From JASFUX01 sp050050115 (lineage in GTDB: Bacteria > Pseudomonadota > Alphaproteobacteria > Caulobacterales > Maricaulaceae), in contig JASFUX010000004.1 in assembly GCA_050050115.1 (NCBI GenBank), forward strand, positions 1-36,859: a stretch of DNA of 36,859 bases. Reading direction: 5' to 3'. The position numbers and the translations under genes were made by a program. The first letter of the stretch is position 1, and each line of letters opens with the position of its first letter. Under the pieces are notes generated by a model that ran no database searches, was not told the DNA's origin, and saw only the letters and a program-made list of their open reading frames with translations. Shown piece after piece: positions 1 through 8,111 of this stretch.

Positions 1-384
1 GCCGTGGTCATGCTGGGCGAGGACGCCGCTCCCGCTTCGGTCGCCATGATGGACGCCGCCGACGCCTACTACTTCGGGCACAAGGAAGACATCGTCCTGC
101 CGGTCTACCGCGCGATCGCCGGGGACGAGGCGGCCACGCGCTACTACCTCGATCCGACCTCCGGCGCGCTGATCGCCAAGATCGACCAGGACGCCAAGCT
201 CTACCGCTGGCTGCACTACGGCCTGCACCGCTGGGATTTCTTCGCCGGCTTGCGTCTGCGTCCGGTGTGGGATGTCGTGGTCATCCCCCTGCTCCTCGGC
301 GTCGCCTGCCTGACGCTCACGGGCGCATGGCTAGGCGTGAGGCGGCTTGGGCGGAAGATCGCCAAGCTCGCTGCACGCGCATGA
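1..384 (+). CDS. PepSY-associated TM protein, C-terminal part (5'-truncated by window edge)
   Basis: This is the last 127 or so codons of a gene that enters from the left; the reading frame is already open at base 1, so the ATG at 4 need not be the start. The visible part has a PepSY-like stretch (a YYLDPTSG segment followed by a Lys/Asp/Ala-rich strand), then the HYGLHRWDFF motif and one hydrophobic helix (about residues 92-110) ending in RRL. That arrangement is typical of the C-terminus of PepSY_TM proteins, inner-membrane proteins often linked to iron-siderophore or redox functions. The substrate cannot be told from this fragment. A small GC hairpin with a T-run follows at 446-464. Confidence 0.75.
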   Translation, partial: AVVMLGEDAAPASVAMMDAADAYYFGHKEDIVLPVYRAIAGDEAATRYYLDPTSGALIAKIDQDAKLYRWLHYGLHRWDFFAGLRLRPVWDVVVIPLLLGVACLTLTGAWLGVRRLGRKIAKLAARA

Positions 385-445
385 CCGTCTGATCACACCC
401 ACCGCGCCGATCAGGAAAGCGATCACGAAGCCGATCACGAAACTG

Positions 446-464
446 GGCGCGGGCGCGCCTTTTT
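446..464 (+). terminator. putative rho-independent terminator after the PepSY gene
   Basis: A 5-bp stem GGCGC/GCGCC with a 4-nt loop (446-459) is followed by five T residues (460-464). It lies about 60 bases past the PepSY stop codon and before msrP. The stem is short but all G:C, so it is plausible rather than certain. Confidence 0.45.
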
Positions 465-540
465 CTCACGTTGCCTTGATGCCCCGTGCGTCGGCGCGCG
501 AATACGCTATATTCGCCTCGAACAGACCAACGAGGCCCTC

Positions 541-1545
541 ATGCTGATCCGCACGCGCAAATCCTGGGAACTCACCGACAACGACATCACGCCGCGCGAG
601 CTTTATCAGAACCGCCGGCAGATCATGGCCGCAGGCGCCGCCGCGCTCGGCGCTGCAGCGCTGCCCGGCTGCGCCCGCGCGCAGGACGAGGACGAAACCG
701 CCGCGGCGCAGGACGCGGGCGGCGGGGACATGAGCCCGCCGAGCGGCGCGCTCGAATACGCCGAAACCGACTATCTGCCGCCCGAGCCCGAGCTGACGCC
801 GGTCGACGCAGTCACGGGCTACAACAACTTCTACGAATTCGGCCTCGACAAGGGCGACCCGGCGCGCCACGCGCACCAGATGGTGATCGATCCGTGGTCG
901 GTCGAGGTGACCGGCCTTGTCGACAACCCCGGAACCTATGGGATCGAAGACCTGATCGACTACAATGCGCTCGAAGAGCGGATCTATCGGCTTCGCTGCG
1001 TGGAAGCCTGGTCTATGGTGATCCCCTGGATCGGCGCCCCGCTCGCCTCGATCCTCGAGAAGGTCGGCCCGCAATCGGGCGCGCAATACGTCGCCTTCGA
1101 GACCGCGGTGCAGCCGGAGAACATGCGCGGCGTGCGCCGCGGCAATCTCGATTATCCGTATGTGGAAGGCCTGCGGCTCGACGAGGCGATGAACCCGCTC
1201 ACGCTGATGGCGGTCGGTCTCTACGGCGAAACGCTGTTGAACCAGAACGGCGCGCCGATGCGGCTGGTCGTGCCCTGGAAGTACGGCTTCAAGTCGATCA
1301 AGTCGGTCGTGCGCATCTCGCTTCTCGCCGATCAGCCGCCGACGACCTGGAAGGAAACCAACGCGCGCGAATACGGCTTCTATTCGAACGTCAACCCGGA
1401 GGTCGATCACCCGCGCTGGAGCCAAGCGAGCGAGCGCGTCATCGGCCAGGGCGCGTTCGCGCGCCGTCAGACCGACATGTTCAACGGCTACGCCGAAGAC
1501 GTCGCCCACCTCTACGAGGGCATGGACCTTTCGGTGTACTACTAG
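541..1545 (+). CDS. msrP: protein-methionine-sulfoxide reductase catalytic subunit MsrP
   Basis: Periplasmic molybdopterin enzyme (YedY family) that reduces methionine sulfoxide in oxidised envelope proteins, taking electrons from the membrane haem protein MsrQ. The 334-residue protein opens with a twin-arginine export signal (RR at 25-26, then an Ala-rich hydrophobic segment to about 45), which fits a cofactor-loaded Tat substrate. The molybdenum ligand is most likely Cys153 in the YRLRCVEAW motif, and the sulfite-oxidase-like fold motifs follow (for example VVPWKYGFKSIKS). The ATG at 541 has GAGG 5 bases upstream. The stop is only 6 bases before msrQ, so the two form an operon. A TATATT at 508-513 could be a -10 element, but I see no convincing -35. 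Confidence 0.95.
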   Translation: MLIRTRKSWELTDNDITPRELYQNRRQIMAAGAAALGAAALPGCARAQDEDETAAAQDAGGGDMSPPSGALEYAETDYLPPEPELTPVDAVTGYNNFYEFGLDKGDPARHAHQMVIDPWSVEVTGLVDNPGTYGIEDLIDYNALEERIYRLRCVEAWSMVIPWIGAPLASILEKVGPQSGAQYVAFETAVQPENMRGVRRGNLDYPYVEGLRLDEAMNPLTLMAVGLYGETLLNQNGAPMRLVVPWKYGFKSIKSVVRISLLADQPPTTWKETNAREYGFYSNVNPEVDHPRWSQASERVIGQGAFARRQTDMFNGYAEDVAHLYEGMDLSVYY

Positions 1546-1551
1546 GGCTCT

Positions 1552-2211
1552 ATGGCTCTGACCCTAAAGCAATTCGGACGCGTTTGGCTCAAGCCGATCG
1601 CCTTCTGGGTGTTGTTCGCGCCGTTCGCGTGGCTCGCCTGGCAGTGGATCGCGCTGTTCGCCGGCTGGCCGAACGCCATGGGGTTCAACGTCGAAGAGTA
1701 CACCCACCGCTACCTCGGCGACACGGCCATCCGCGTGCTTCTGGCGGCGCTCGCGGTGACGCCGTTCCGCGATCTCACCGGCTGGCCGCAGATCATGATG
1801 ATCCGTCGGCGGATCGGTCTCTTCGCCTTCGCCTACGCGTTCCTGCACATCGGCTTCTACCTGGCGGTGACGCTGCGATTCTCGCTGCCGGCGCTGTGGG
1901 ACGACGTGACCGAGCGCATCTACATCACCTTCGGCATGGCGGCGTTCCTCGGCCTCATTCCGCTGGCGATCACCTCGCACAACGCCATGATCCGGCGTCT
2001 GGGCGCGGTCAAATGGCAGCGGCTGCACTGGCTGGTCTATCCCATCGCGATCGCGGCGGTGACTCACCACGCCTTCATGGTGAAGGTGAACCAGTCAGGC
2101 CCTTGGGTGCACGGCATCATCCTCGCAGCGCTCCTCGGCTGGCGGATCGCCAAGCGCTTCGGCCTAGTCCATCCGCGCACCAAGGCGCGCGCGAAAGCGA
2201 CGTCGGCTTAG
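1552..2211 (+). CDS. msrQ: protein-methionine-sulfoxide reductase heme-binding subunit MsrQ
   Basis: Inner-membrane b-type haem protein (YedZ family, ferric-reductase-like domain) that passes quinol or flavin electrons to MsrP. The 219-residue protein shows about six hydrophobic helices and the His residues expected for haem ligation: HIGFY near 102, the SHNAMIRR segment, HWLVYP near 160 and THHAF near 171. It begins 6 bases after the msrP stop, with AGGG just before the ATG. The stop codon overlaps that of the convergent DUF1993 gene, sharing TTAG at 2208-2211. Length and membrane layout match the family. Confidence 0.95.
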   Translation: MALTLKQFGRVWLKPIAFWVLFAPFAWLAWQWIALFAGWPNAMGFNVEEYTHRYLGDTAIRVLLAALAVTPFRDLTGWPQIMMIRRRIGLFAFAYAFLHIGFYLAVTLRFSLPALWDDVTERIYITFGMAAFLGLIPLAITSHNAMIRRLGAVKWQRLHWLVYPIAIAAVTHHAFMVKVNQSGPWVHGIILAALLGWRIAKRFGLVHPRTKARAKATSA

Positions 2212-2717
2212 CCGGGCGCCCCGAAGTAATCTAGCTTGCCCAGACCGACGCCGAGATGGCGCAGAATCGCGTAGGCGGCCATGTAGTGGAAATAGAAGTT
2301 CGGCGTCGCAAAGCCCAAGACGTACTGGCCGGCCGGCATGGTCCGGTTCTCGGGACCGAGCGGGAAAGTGACCGGCTCTTCGTCGCGGCCTTCGAACTGC
2401 GCCGGCGTGAGCGACCCGAGGAAGGCTTGCGCTTCTTCGATCCGAGTACGGATGTCCGCAAGGCTCGACTCGCCCTCCAGCTCGCCGGGGAACTCAAGAC
2501 CCGCCGCGCGCGCCGGAGTTTTCCACGCAAAGTCACAAACGATCTGAGCCTGCCGGCGCAACGGGAGCATGTTCGGGTAGAGCTTGGCGGCGAGCAGGTC
2601 CGCCTCCTCGATCCCGTGGCTTTCGGCGAACGCCGCGCCTTTGTCGAGTACGGTCCTAAAGCCGTGCAATCCGCGCGCAAACACGCCCACTGAGGCTTCG
2701 AACAGATCGACTTTCAT
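2208..2717 (-). CDS. DUF1993 domain-containing protein
   Basis: 169-residue soluble protein recognisable as DUF1993, a family with a DinB-like four-helix bundle and no established biochemical role. The family pattern is visible: an N-terminal SVGVFARGLHGF helix, a KLYPNMLPLRRQAQIVCDFA segment and a C-terminal NFYFHYMAAYAILRHLG helix followed by G(K)LDYFG. The ATG at 2717 has a very good ribosome site (GGAGG, 7 bases upstream). It runs convergently into msrQ with a 4-bp overlap and diverges from the symporter gene at 2886 across a 168-bp promoter-bearing gap. Confidence 0.85.
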   Translation of the reverse strand: MKVDLFEASVGVFARGLHGFRTVLDKGAAFAESHGIEEADLLAAKLYPNMLPLRRQAQIVCDFAWKTPARAAGLEFPGELEGESSLADIRTRIEEAQAFLGSLTPAQFEGRDEEPVTFPLGPENRTMPAGQYVLGFATPNFYFHYMAAYAILRHLGVGLGKLDYFGAPG

Positions 2718-2885
2718 GACAGCTCCTCCCGCATGGACCGGCGATCTTCGCTAGGTGTGGCGGCGGTCGATCCAGTTCAAGCCGACGGGGAAGAAACTTT
2801 CGCGGCTCGAAACCAGCCCTTTCCACGACGCCGCGCCGCGTCCTAAGCTCGCGCCCCATCCGACCCCGTCCAACGCGAGGCCGAC

Positions 2886-4343
2886 ATGGAAACCATCGAG
2901 AACATCCTCAACACGATCGACGGCTGGGTATGGGGCTGGAGCCCTGTCTCATTTCTGCCGCCGGTCCTGGTGCTGTTGCTGTTCGGCACCGGCCTCTATC
3001 TGACGATCGGCACGCGGTTTTACGCTTTCCGGCGGCTGCCCTACGCGATCTCGCTGCTATTTCAGCGCGGCAAGCCCGAGGACAAGGACGAAGGCGAGAT
3101 CGCGCCTGTCGCCGCGCTTTTAACGGCGCTCGCAGCGACCATCGGCACCGGGAACATCGCCGGCGTCGCCACGGCGATCACATTAGGCGGTCCGGGCGCA
3201 GTGTTCTGGATGTGGATGACCGCGCTCTTCGGCATGGCTACCAAGTACGGCGAAGCCGTCCTCGCCGTGAAGTACCGCGAGACCGACAAGCGCGGCGTGC
3301 ATGTCGGCGGACCAATGTATTACATCAAAAACGGGCTGGGTAAGAACTGGCTATGGCTCGCCTGGGCGTTCGCGATCTGCACGGGGATCGCCGCGATCGG
3401 CACCGGCAACCTCGTCCAGGCGAACGGCGTCGCCGCGCTGTTCGCATCGAACTTCAACGTGCCGTTCTGGGTGACGGGCGCCGTCATGGCGGTGCTGACG
3501 TTCTTCGTCATCATCGGCGGCGTGAGATCGATCGCGCGGGTCGCCAGCATTCTGGTCCCGGTCATGGCGGTTCTCTATATCGCCGGCGCTCTCATTGTCT
3601 TGGTGTTCAACGCCGAATACGTGCCCGGCGCTCTGGGAATGATTTTCACCGACGCGTTCACCGGCACGGCGGCCGCGGGCGGCTTCATCGGCGCGCTGTT
3701 TTCCGCGGCCATCCGCGAAGGGGCGAACCGCGGCTCGTTCTCGAACGAAGCCGGCCTCGGCTCGGCGGCGATCGCGCACGCCTCGGCGCGCACGCACGAT
3801 CCGCAGCGCCAGGGTACGATCGCCATGCTTGGCACCTTTATCGACACCATCGTCGTTTGCACGATGACCGCGCTGGTGATCCTGACCGCGCCGAAGATTT
3901 TCGACTTTCCGGGTGCTGACGGCGTAGCAGCGGCCGGCGACGTCGCAGTCTGGCAGTCGGGCATCGCCTCAGCCGCGGACGTCACGGCCCAAGCCTTCGG
4001 CGCGTCGATGCCGGGCGGGGAATACATCGTCACCTTCGGATTGATGGTGTTCGCCTTCACCACGATCCTCGGCTGGGCGCTCTACGGCGAGCGGGCGATG
4101 GAGTTCATGTTCGGCGTGGGCGTGATCCTGCCCTACCGCATTCTCTGGTGCATCGTGGTGTTCATCGGCGCGATCTGGACGAACAACGCGGCCTGGGCCT
4201 TCGCCTCGATCGGCAACGGCATGATGGCCGCGCCCAACCTCATCGCGCTCTTGGGGCTTTCCGGCGTGATCTTCGCGGTGACGCGGCAGGCTGATCAGCA
4301 ACGCCGCGCCGCTACGCGCAGCGAAGCCGCGCCCTTGGACTAA
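2886..4343 (+). CDS. alanine/glycine:cation symporter family protein (AGCS)
   Basis: 485-residue inner-membrane transporter of the AGCS family (AlsT/DagA type), which imports alanine or glycine with Na+ or H+. It has about ten to eleven hydrophobic helices and the family signatures AATIGTGNIAG near residues 80-90 and GGPGAVFWMWMTALFGMATKYGE near 99-121, plus FSNEAGLGSAAIAHA near 282-296. GAGG precedes the ATG by 5 bases. The stop (TAA at 4341-4343) is one base from the stop of the convergent minus-strand gene, so no separate terminator fits between them. Exact substrate cannot be assigned from sequence. Confidence 0.93.
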   Translation: METIENILNTIDGWVWGWSPVSFLPPVLVLLLFGTGLYLTIGTRFYAFRRLPYAISLLFQRGKPEDKDEGEIAPVAALLTALAATIGTGNIAGVATAITLGGPGAVFWMWMTALFGMATKYGEAVLAVKYRETDKRGVHVGGPMYYIKNGLGKNWLWLAWAFAICTGIAAIGTGNLVQANGVAALFASNFNVPFWVTGAVMAVLTFFVIIGGVRSIARVASILVPVMAVLYIAGALIVLVFNAEYVPGALGMIFTDAFTGTAAAGGFIGALFSAAIREGANRGSFSNEAGLGSAAIAHASARTHDPQRQGTIAMLGTFIDTIVVCTMTALVILTAPKIFDFPGADGVAAAGDVAVWQSGIASAADVTAQAFGASMPGGEYIVTFGLMVFAFTTILGWALYGERAMEFMFGVGVILPYRILWCIVVFIGAIWTNNAAWAFASIGNGMMAAPNLIALLGLSGVIFAVTRQADQQRRAATRSEAAPLD

Positions 4344-4344
4344 G

Positions 4345-4767
4345 CTAGTCGCGCGGCGGTCTTCGATCGCCATACGGCGGACGGCGGCGCGGCGGACGGG
4401 ACCGGCGCTCGGTCTCGATGTCCGCGTCGACCCAGACGCCGATCGGGATGTCCGGCCGCGGCTCGAGGTCTGCCGGGATGTGCGAGGAGCGGATGCGCCA
4501 AGCGCTCTGCGTAAGCGGACGGGGCGGCGGCGCGCCTTCGAGCACGTCGTCCTGAGACGCGGCGTCGCTGGCGCCCTCGCCTTCAAGCGCGTCGGCGTCC
4601 TCAGCAGGCGCGACGACCCGGCGCTCATGATCGATCCCGACGTAAGTCCCCTGCAGCGTCCCATGGACGCGCTCTTGAGCCTGCGCGCCTCCGGAAAGAA
4701 TGAGAGCGAGCGCGGGCGCAGCCGCGAGCGCGGCTGGAGCAAAGAGGTTAATGCGTTTGGGTCGCAT
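4345..4767 (-). CDS. hypothetical secreted, Arg/Pro-rich-tailed protein
   Basis: 140 residues, not recognised. It has a clear Sec signal peptide: a positive start (MRPKRIN), a hydrophobic core to about 25 and a likely AQA cleavage site near residue 30. The exported part has an acidic Ala/Glu/Asp-rich middle and a strongly basic, proline-rich C-terminal tail (RRSRPPRRRPP and on to the stop), suggesting a disordered polypeptide that could bind peptidoglycan, LPS or nucleic acid; that is inference. GAGG lies 7 bases before the ATG, and a perfect 8-bp hairpin lies about 16 bases upstream (4783-4801). The low-complexity tail is the weakest point of this call. Confidence 0.6.
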   Translation of the reverse strand: MRPKRINLFAPAALAAAPALALILSGGAQAQERVHGTLQGTYVGIDHERRVVAPAEDADALEGEGASDAASQDDVLEGAPPPRPLTQSAWRIRSSHIPADLEPRPDIPIGVWVDADIETERRSRPPRRRPPYGDRRPPRD

Positions 4768-4782
4768 GGGCGGCCTCGCGAT

Positions 4783-4801
4783 CGGACGACGGAGTCGTCC
4801 G
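4783..4801. repeat. perfect 8-bp inverted repeat (hairpin)
   Basis: CGGACGAC (4783-4790), a 3-base spacer and GTCGTCCG (4794-4801) form a perfect stem-loop between two minus-strand genes. It has no T-run on the minus strand, so it is not a standard intrinsic terminator. It sits in the leader of the 4345-4767 gene and after the stop of the 4831-5160 gene, where it might stabilise an mRNA end or bind a protein. Confidence 0.5.
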
Positions 4802-4830
4802 CTGCAAGTTTTCGGCCGCGGGCTTCGCCC

Positions 4831-5160
4831 TTAGGACGCCGCGCCGATGCGCGGGGCGCCGCCTTCGCCGACGGTGGACGGGCCGAAGGCGCGATCGAGG
4901 GTGCGGGTGGAATCCGCCGCCAGCTCCGCCGCCTCGGTCAGATGCTGCAGGATCTTCATGTTGTTGGCCATCACGTGGAGCGCCTCGGGACGATCGTCGT
5001 CCGAGATCCGCACCGATCGCTTCAGGACGTCGGCGCGCAGGATCGCCAATATCTCTTCGAGACGAAATCCGCCCGGATTGTCGTCGGATTGAAGAAAGCG
5101 CGTCATCGTCTGCTCCAAGTTCTCTGCCTGAGACTGATCTTGGCCGGGATTCTTTGACAT
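4831..5160 (-). CDS. hypothetical small acidic helical protein
   Basis: 109 residues, not recognised. No signal peptide or membrane helix. The middle (about 30-90) is predicted by eye to be mostly helical with heptad-like hydrophobics (LEEILAILRADVLKRS, then ALHVMANNMKILQHLTEAAEL), ending in a flexible Gly/Ala-rich tail. GGAG lies 10 bases before the ATG. It is transcribed divergently from the pterin dehydratase gene, only 54 bases away, so the two share a promoter region. Reading-frame length and codon bias are consistent with a real gene; function is unknown. Confidence 0.6.
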   Translation of the reverse strand: MSKNPGQDQSQAENLEQTMTRFLQSDDNPGGFRLEEILAILRADVLKRSVRISDDDRPEALHVMANNMKILQHLTEAAELAADSTRTLDRAFGPSTVGEGGAPRIGAAS

Positions 5161-5214
5161 TACGTTGAAGCTCCGCGTTAAGATTGATGACGCCGGAAGA
5201 CGAAAGGCGCTCTC

Positions 5215-5493
5215 ATGGCTTCGAAGATCGGCGCGTCGGCCGCCGTCGGCCAGCTGGACGGCTGGGCGGCGGTCAAGGACCGGGACGCGATCGAAAAATC
5301 ATTCAAATTCAATACCTTCAACGAAGCTTGGGGGTTCATGAACCGGATCGCGCTCAAAGCCGAGCAGATGGACCATCACCCCGAATGGTTCAACGTCTAC
5401 AACCGCGTCGACGTGGTGCTGGCGACCCATTCGGCCGGCGGCGTGACCGGCCTTGACCTCGAACTGGCGCGGTTCATGGACGAAATCTCTTAG
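5215..5493 (+). CDS. 4a-hydroxytetrahydrobiopterin dehydratase (pterin-4a-carbinolamine dehydratase)
   Basis: 92-residue PCD/DCoH-family enzyme that dehydrates 4a-hydroxytetrahydropterin, normally recycling the cofactor of phenylalanine hydroxylase. The active-site motif is visible as E50-QMDHHPEW (His54, His55, Pro56, Glu57, Trp58), followed by the second conserved THSAGG segment (His72). AAGG lies 7 bases before the ATG at 5215. No aromatic-acid hydroxylase is nearby, and stand-alone PCDs are common in alphaproteobacteria, so a specific pathway is not implied. The stop overlaps by 4 bp with the stop of the convergent gene. Confidence 0.93.
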   Translation: MASKIGASAAVGQLDGWAAVKDRDAIEKSFKFNTFNEAWGFMNRIALKAEQMDHHPEWFNVYNRVDVVLATHSAGGVTGLDLELARFMDEIS

Positions 5494-5933
5494 CGCGGTC
5501 CGTGGATGACCAGCATCGACAGGACCACCTGCGCCGCCCCCGGCTGGCCCAGGGCGGCGTCGATCTCGGCCTGGATCATGTCGGCGATCTGGTCGGCGTC
5601 GGGCACCGTGCCGACGATGTATTGATCGCCCACATAGGACCGCAGCGCGGTCGAGCAGGCGGTTCTGAGCCGCGGCTCGAGCGCGAAAGCGAGGTCGCGC
5701 ACGTGCGCGTCGGGGATCTCAAGACCAAGCTCGACCTGGAAACGGCCGATACGGTCGCCGTTGTCGACCAGCGTCGCCGAGACGCCCTGGATCGGCACGA
5801 AGGTCGCCGAACCTGTGGTCTTACGCTCGCCATGCCCGCCCGAGCCGTGCCCCTCCTCGGCCGCCATGGCGGGAAGGCTGGAAAGCGCGGCTGCGCAGAG
5901 CGCGGCGAGCAGAAGGCGGCTTAACCTCATCAT
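5490..5933 (-). CDS. secreted FliL-like protein
   Basis: 147 residues with a Sec signal peptide (MMRLSRLLLAALCAAALSS, cleavage after AMA near residue 24), then a short Gly/His-rich linker and one domain of about 100 residues. The domain has the FliL layout: a strand-rich start, a run of helix with Arg and Leu, then a long amphipathic helix (ADQIADMIQAEIDAAL) and a final hydrophobic strand (VVLSMLVIHG). Unlike true FliL, it has a cleavable signal rather than a membrane anchor. A near-match to the CtrA box lies about 53 bases upstream, which would suit a flagellar or cell-cycle role. The family call is tentative; that it is a secreted protein is solid. Confidence 0.55.
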   Translation of the reverse strand: MMRLSRLLLAALCAAALSSLPAMAAEEGHGSGGHGERKTTGSATFVPIQGVSATLVDNGDRIGRFQVELGLEIPDAHVRDLAFALEPRLRTACSTALRSYVGDQYIVGTVPDADQIADMIQAEIDAALGQPGAAQVVLSMLVIHGPR

Positions 5934-5984
5934 GCGCCGAGCTTAGCAGATTACGGTTGCGAAAGTGCTGACGCTGCTTTGTTG

Positions 5985-6000
5985 GTTAACGGATGTTTAC
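5985..6000 (-). promoter_or_regulatory. CtrA-box-like site upstream of the FliL-like gene
   Basis: Read on the minus strand, the sequence is GTAA-N7-TTAAC, one mismatch from the alphaproteobacterial CtrA consensus TTAA-N7-TTAAC. It is about 53 bases before the start codon at 5933 and correctly oriented. A/T-rich sites stand out in this very GC-rich window, but one such match can occur by chance. Confidence 0.4.
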
Positions 6001-6004
6001 CACG

Positions 6005-8101
6005 TCACCCTTGAGGCGGGCCGACCAGCCGCACGCGGACGCTGCGTGAGCGCCCCGCGGCGTCCACCGCCGTGACCTCGAAGAACCCCGGCGCGGCGGG
6101 CCGCCAAACCGGCGCGCCCGAGGCGTCGTGCTCGGCCGGCGCGCCATCGACGTACCAGGAGAGCCGCCCCTCCCCCCGGCCGGCGAGCACGAAAGCCCGC
6201 GCGTCCGCGCCGAAACGGTCGGACCAGACTTCGGCGTCTTCGGGCGGAAACAGGATCACCGGTGGCGCGCCTGCGCGCTCGAACTCGGCCAGCGCCGGGC
6301 CCGGCGCGTCTTCTAGCACGTCGATCGACCTTGAGGGCTCGGCCGGCCCGCCGTGACGGCGCGCGGCCAGAGCGACTTCGTCGAAGACATCGAACAACAG
6401 CGGCAAAGCTGCGCGGCGACCGGTAACGCCGGGCCGCGGCGCACCGTCCGCACGGCCGACCCAGACCACCGCCGCATAGCCGCCCGAGACCCCCGCCGAC
6501 CAAGCGTCGCGGTAGCCGTAAGAGGTGCCGGTCTTCGCCGCGACTTCCGGCGCGCCCAGGGTCAGGGCGGCGGGAATGCGCCCCTCCGGCGGCGGCGCGC
6601 CGCGCAGGATCTGAAGGATGTCGCCCGCGGACTGGCGCGAAAGCAGCGCAAAGCCCGGCGCGGGCTCTTCCGTCTGCACATCGTCTTCAAGCCAGACGAG
6701 CGGCCGCGCCTGCCCGTCGTCGCCAAGCGCCGCGTAGAGCATGGCGAGCTCGCGCGCGGTCAACCCGACCCCGCCCAAGGCGAGCGCGAGGCCAGCGCTC
6801 TCGTCGCTGCCGCGCGTCCACGTCGGACGGGCCCCGGCGAAGGCGAGCGCGGAGACGAACCGGTCCGCGCCGACCTCGTCGAGCGCGTGCACCGCGGGGA
6901 CGTTCAAGGAATACTGCAACGCCTCGGCGACGGTGACCTCGCCGCGGAAGGTGCGGTCGAAGTTCTCCGGCCGGTAAGACGCAAAGCGCCGCGGCAAATC
7001 CTCGATCCGCGTGCTTGGCGCGGCGCGGCCGTCGTCGAACGCCAGGCCGTAGATCAGCGGCTTCAACGTCGAGCCGGGCGAGCGCGGCCGGTCGGTCAGG
7101 TCGATCCAGCCGCCCGCGCGGTCGCGGCTCGCCGAACCGACCGCGGCGCGCACGGCGCGGGTCTCGACCTCGACGACAAGCATCGTGACCTGAACGTCCG
7201 GCCCCGCCTCCTCCGCCGCGGCGCGCGCGAGCGCTTCGAGTCGGAACTGCAGGCCGCCATCCAAGGTCGAGCGGATGCGTGGAGCGTCTTCTTGACCGCG
7301 CGCAGCGGCGACGGCCAGGGCCTGCTCGGCGGCGTGCCACGCTTCGCCCGGAAAAGCGCCGCGCACGGGCAGCGGCGCGGCGGCGGCTTCGGCGGCGCGA
7401 TCGGGCGCGACCAGCCCGTCCGCTTCGAGCCGCGCCAGCACCCTTTGTCGCGCCGCGCGGGCGTTGTCAGGGCGAAGATCGGGGCGGCGCGCTTCGGGCG
7501 ACTGCGGCAGGGCGATGAGCAGCGCGATCTCCTCGGGCGACAAGCGCTCGGGCTCGCGACCGAAGTAGGACCAGCTCGCCGCGCGCACGCCTTCGAGATT
7601 GCCGCCGTAGGGTGCGAGCGTGAGGTAAAGCTCGAGGATCTCGTCCTTGGACAATCGCCGCTCGAGCTGGACGGCGCGCGCCATCTCGACGAGCTTGGAG
7701 CCCAGGTTGCGCGGCCGCGGCTCCAAAAGCCGGGCGGTCTGCATGGTGATGGTCGAAGCGCCCGAAACGACGCGGCCGAAGCGGGCGGCATCGAACGACG
7801 CGCGCGCGACGGCGGCCGCATCGACGCCCGGGTGGCTGTAGAACCGGGCGTCCTCGTAGGCGATCAGCGCTTCGACGTAGTTCGGGTCGATCCGCTCAAG
7901 ATCGGCGGCGAGCCGCCAGCGGCCGTCTTCGACCGGGAAGGCGCGCAGCGTGCGCCCTTCGGAATCGGCGACGACGGGCGAGACAGCGCGGGCAAGCGGC
8001 GGCGGAAACGCCAGATCGAGAACCAGCGCGAGCGCAAGGAGGCCGAGCGCCGCGCCGACGGCGGCGAACCCGATCTTCCTCGCAACTCGCGTCAAGTTCA
8101 T
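6005..8101 (-). CDS. pbpC: penicillin-binding protein 1C
   Basis: 698-residue bifunctional class A PBP of the 1C type, anchored in the inner membrane by one N-terminal helix (about residues 10-32) and acting in periplasmic peptidoglycan synthesis. The GT51 glycosyltransferase domain (about 45-240) has the catalytic Glu in AYEDARFYSHPG (Glu83), TITMQ (117-121) and the later LxLAPYGGNLEG motif. The transpeptidase domain has S344-T-L-K347, S398-L-N400 and K523-T-G, so all catalytic motifs are intact. A C-terminal beta domain (about 600-698) is the PBP1C-specific module. It is last in an operon, starting 10 bases after the serine hydrolase stop; GAGGAA lies further upstream than usual (about 13 bases). 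Pairing with an A2M is known for this family. Confidence 0.95.
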   Translation of the reverse strand: MNLTRVARKIGFAAVGAALGLLALALVLDLAFPPPLARAVSPVVADSEGRTLRAFPVEDGRWRLAADLERIDPNYVEALIAYEDARFYSHPGVDAAAVARASFDAARFGRVVSGASTITMQTARLLEPRPRNLGSKLVEMARAVQLERRLSKDEILELYLTLAPYGGNLEGVRAASWSYFGREPERLSPEEIALLIALPQSPEARRPDLRPDNARAARQRVLARLEADGLVAPDRAAEAAAAPLPVRGAFPGEAWHAAEQALAVAAARGQEDAPRIRSTLDGGLQFRLEALARAAAEEAGPDVQVTMLVVEVETRAVRAAVGSASRDRAGGWIDLTDRPRSPGSTLKPLIYGLAFDDGRAAPSTRIEDLPRRFASYRPENFDRTFRGEVTVAEALQYSLNVPAVHALDEVGADRFVSALAFAGARPTWTRGSDESAGLALALGGVGLTARELAMLYAALGDDGQARPLVWLEDDVQTEEPAPGFALLSRQSAGDILQILRGAPPPEGRIPAALTLGAPEVAAKTGTSYGYRDAWSAGVSGGYAAVVWVGRADGAPRPGVTGRRAALPLLFDVFDEVALAARRHGGPAEPSRSIDVLEDAPGPALAEFERAGAPPVILFPPEDAEVWSDRFGADARAFVLAGRGEGRLSWYVDGAPAEHDASGAPVWRPAAPGFFEVTAVDAAGRSRSVRVRLVGPPQG

Positions 8102-8111
8102 CTGTGTACGA

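Noticed and set aside
385..490. Short minus-strand membrane peptide reading (a hydrophobic FVIGFVIAFLIG-type stretch) in the PepSY-msrP gap
   Set aside because: Only a GTG can start it, there is no ribosome site at proper distance, and it comes from a short tandem GATCACGAA repeat; about 34 codons is too little to support.
508..513. TATATT as the msrP promoter -10
   Set aside because: No acceptable -35 lies 16-18 bases upstream (the best, TTGCCT at 471-476, is far too distant), so I did not list it as a promoter.
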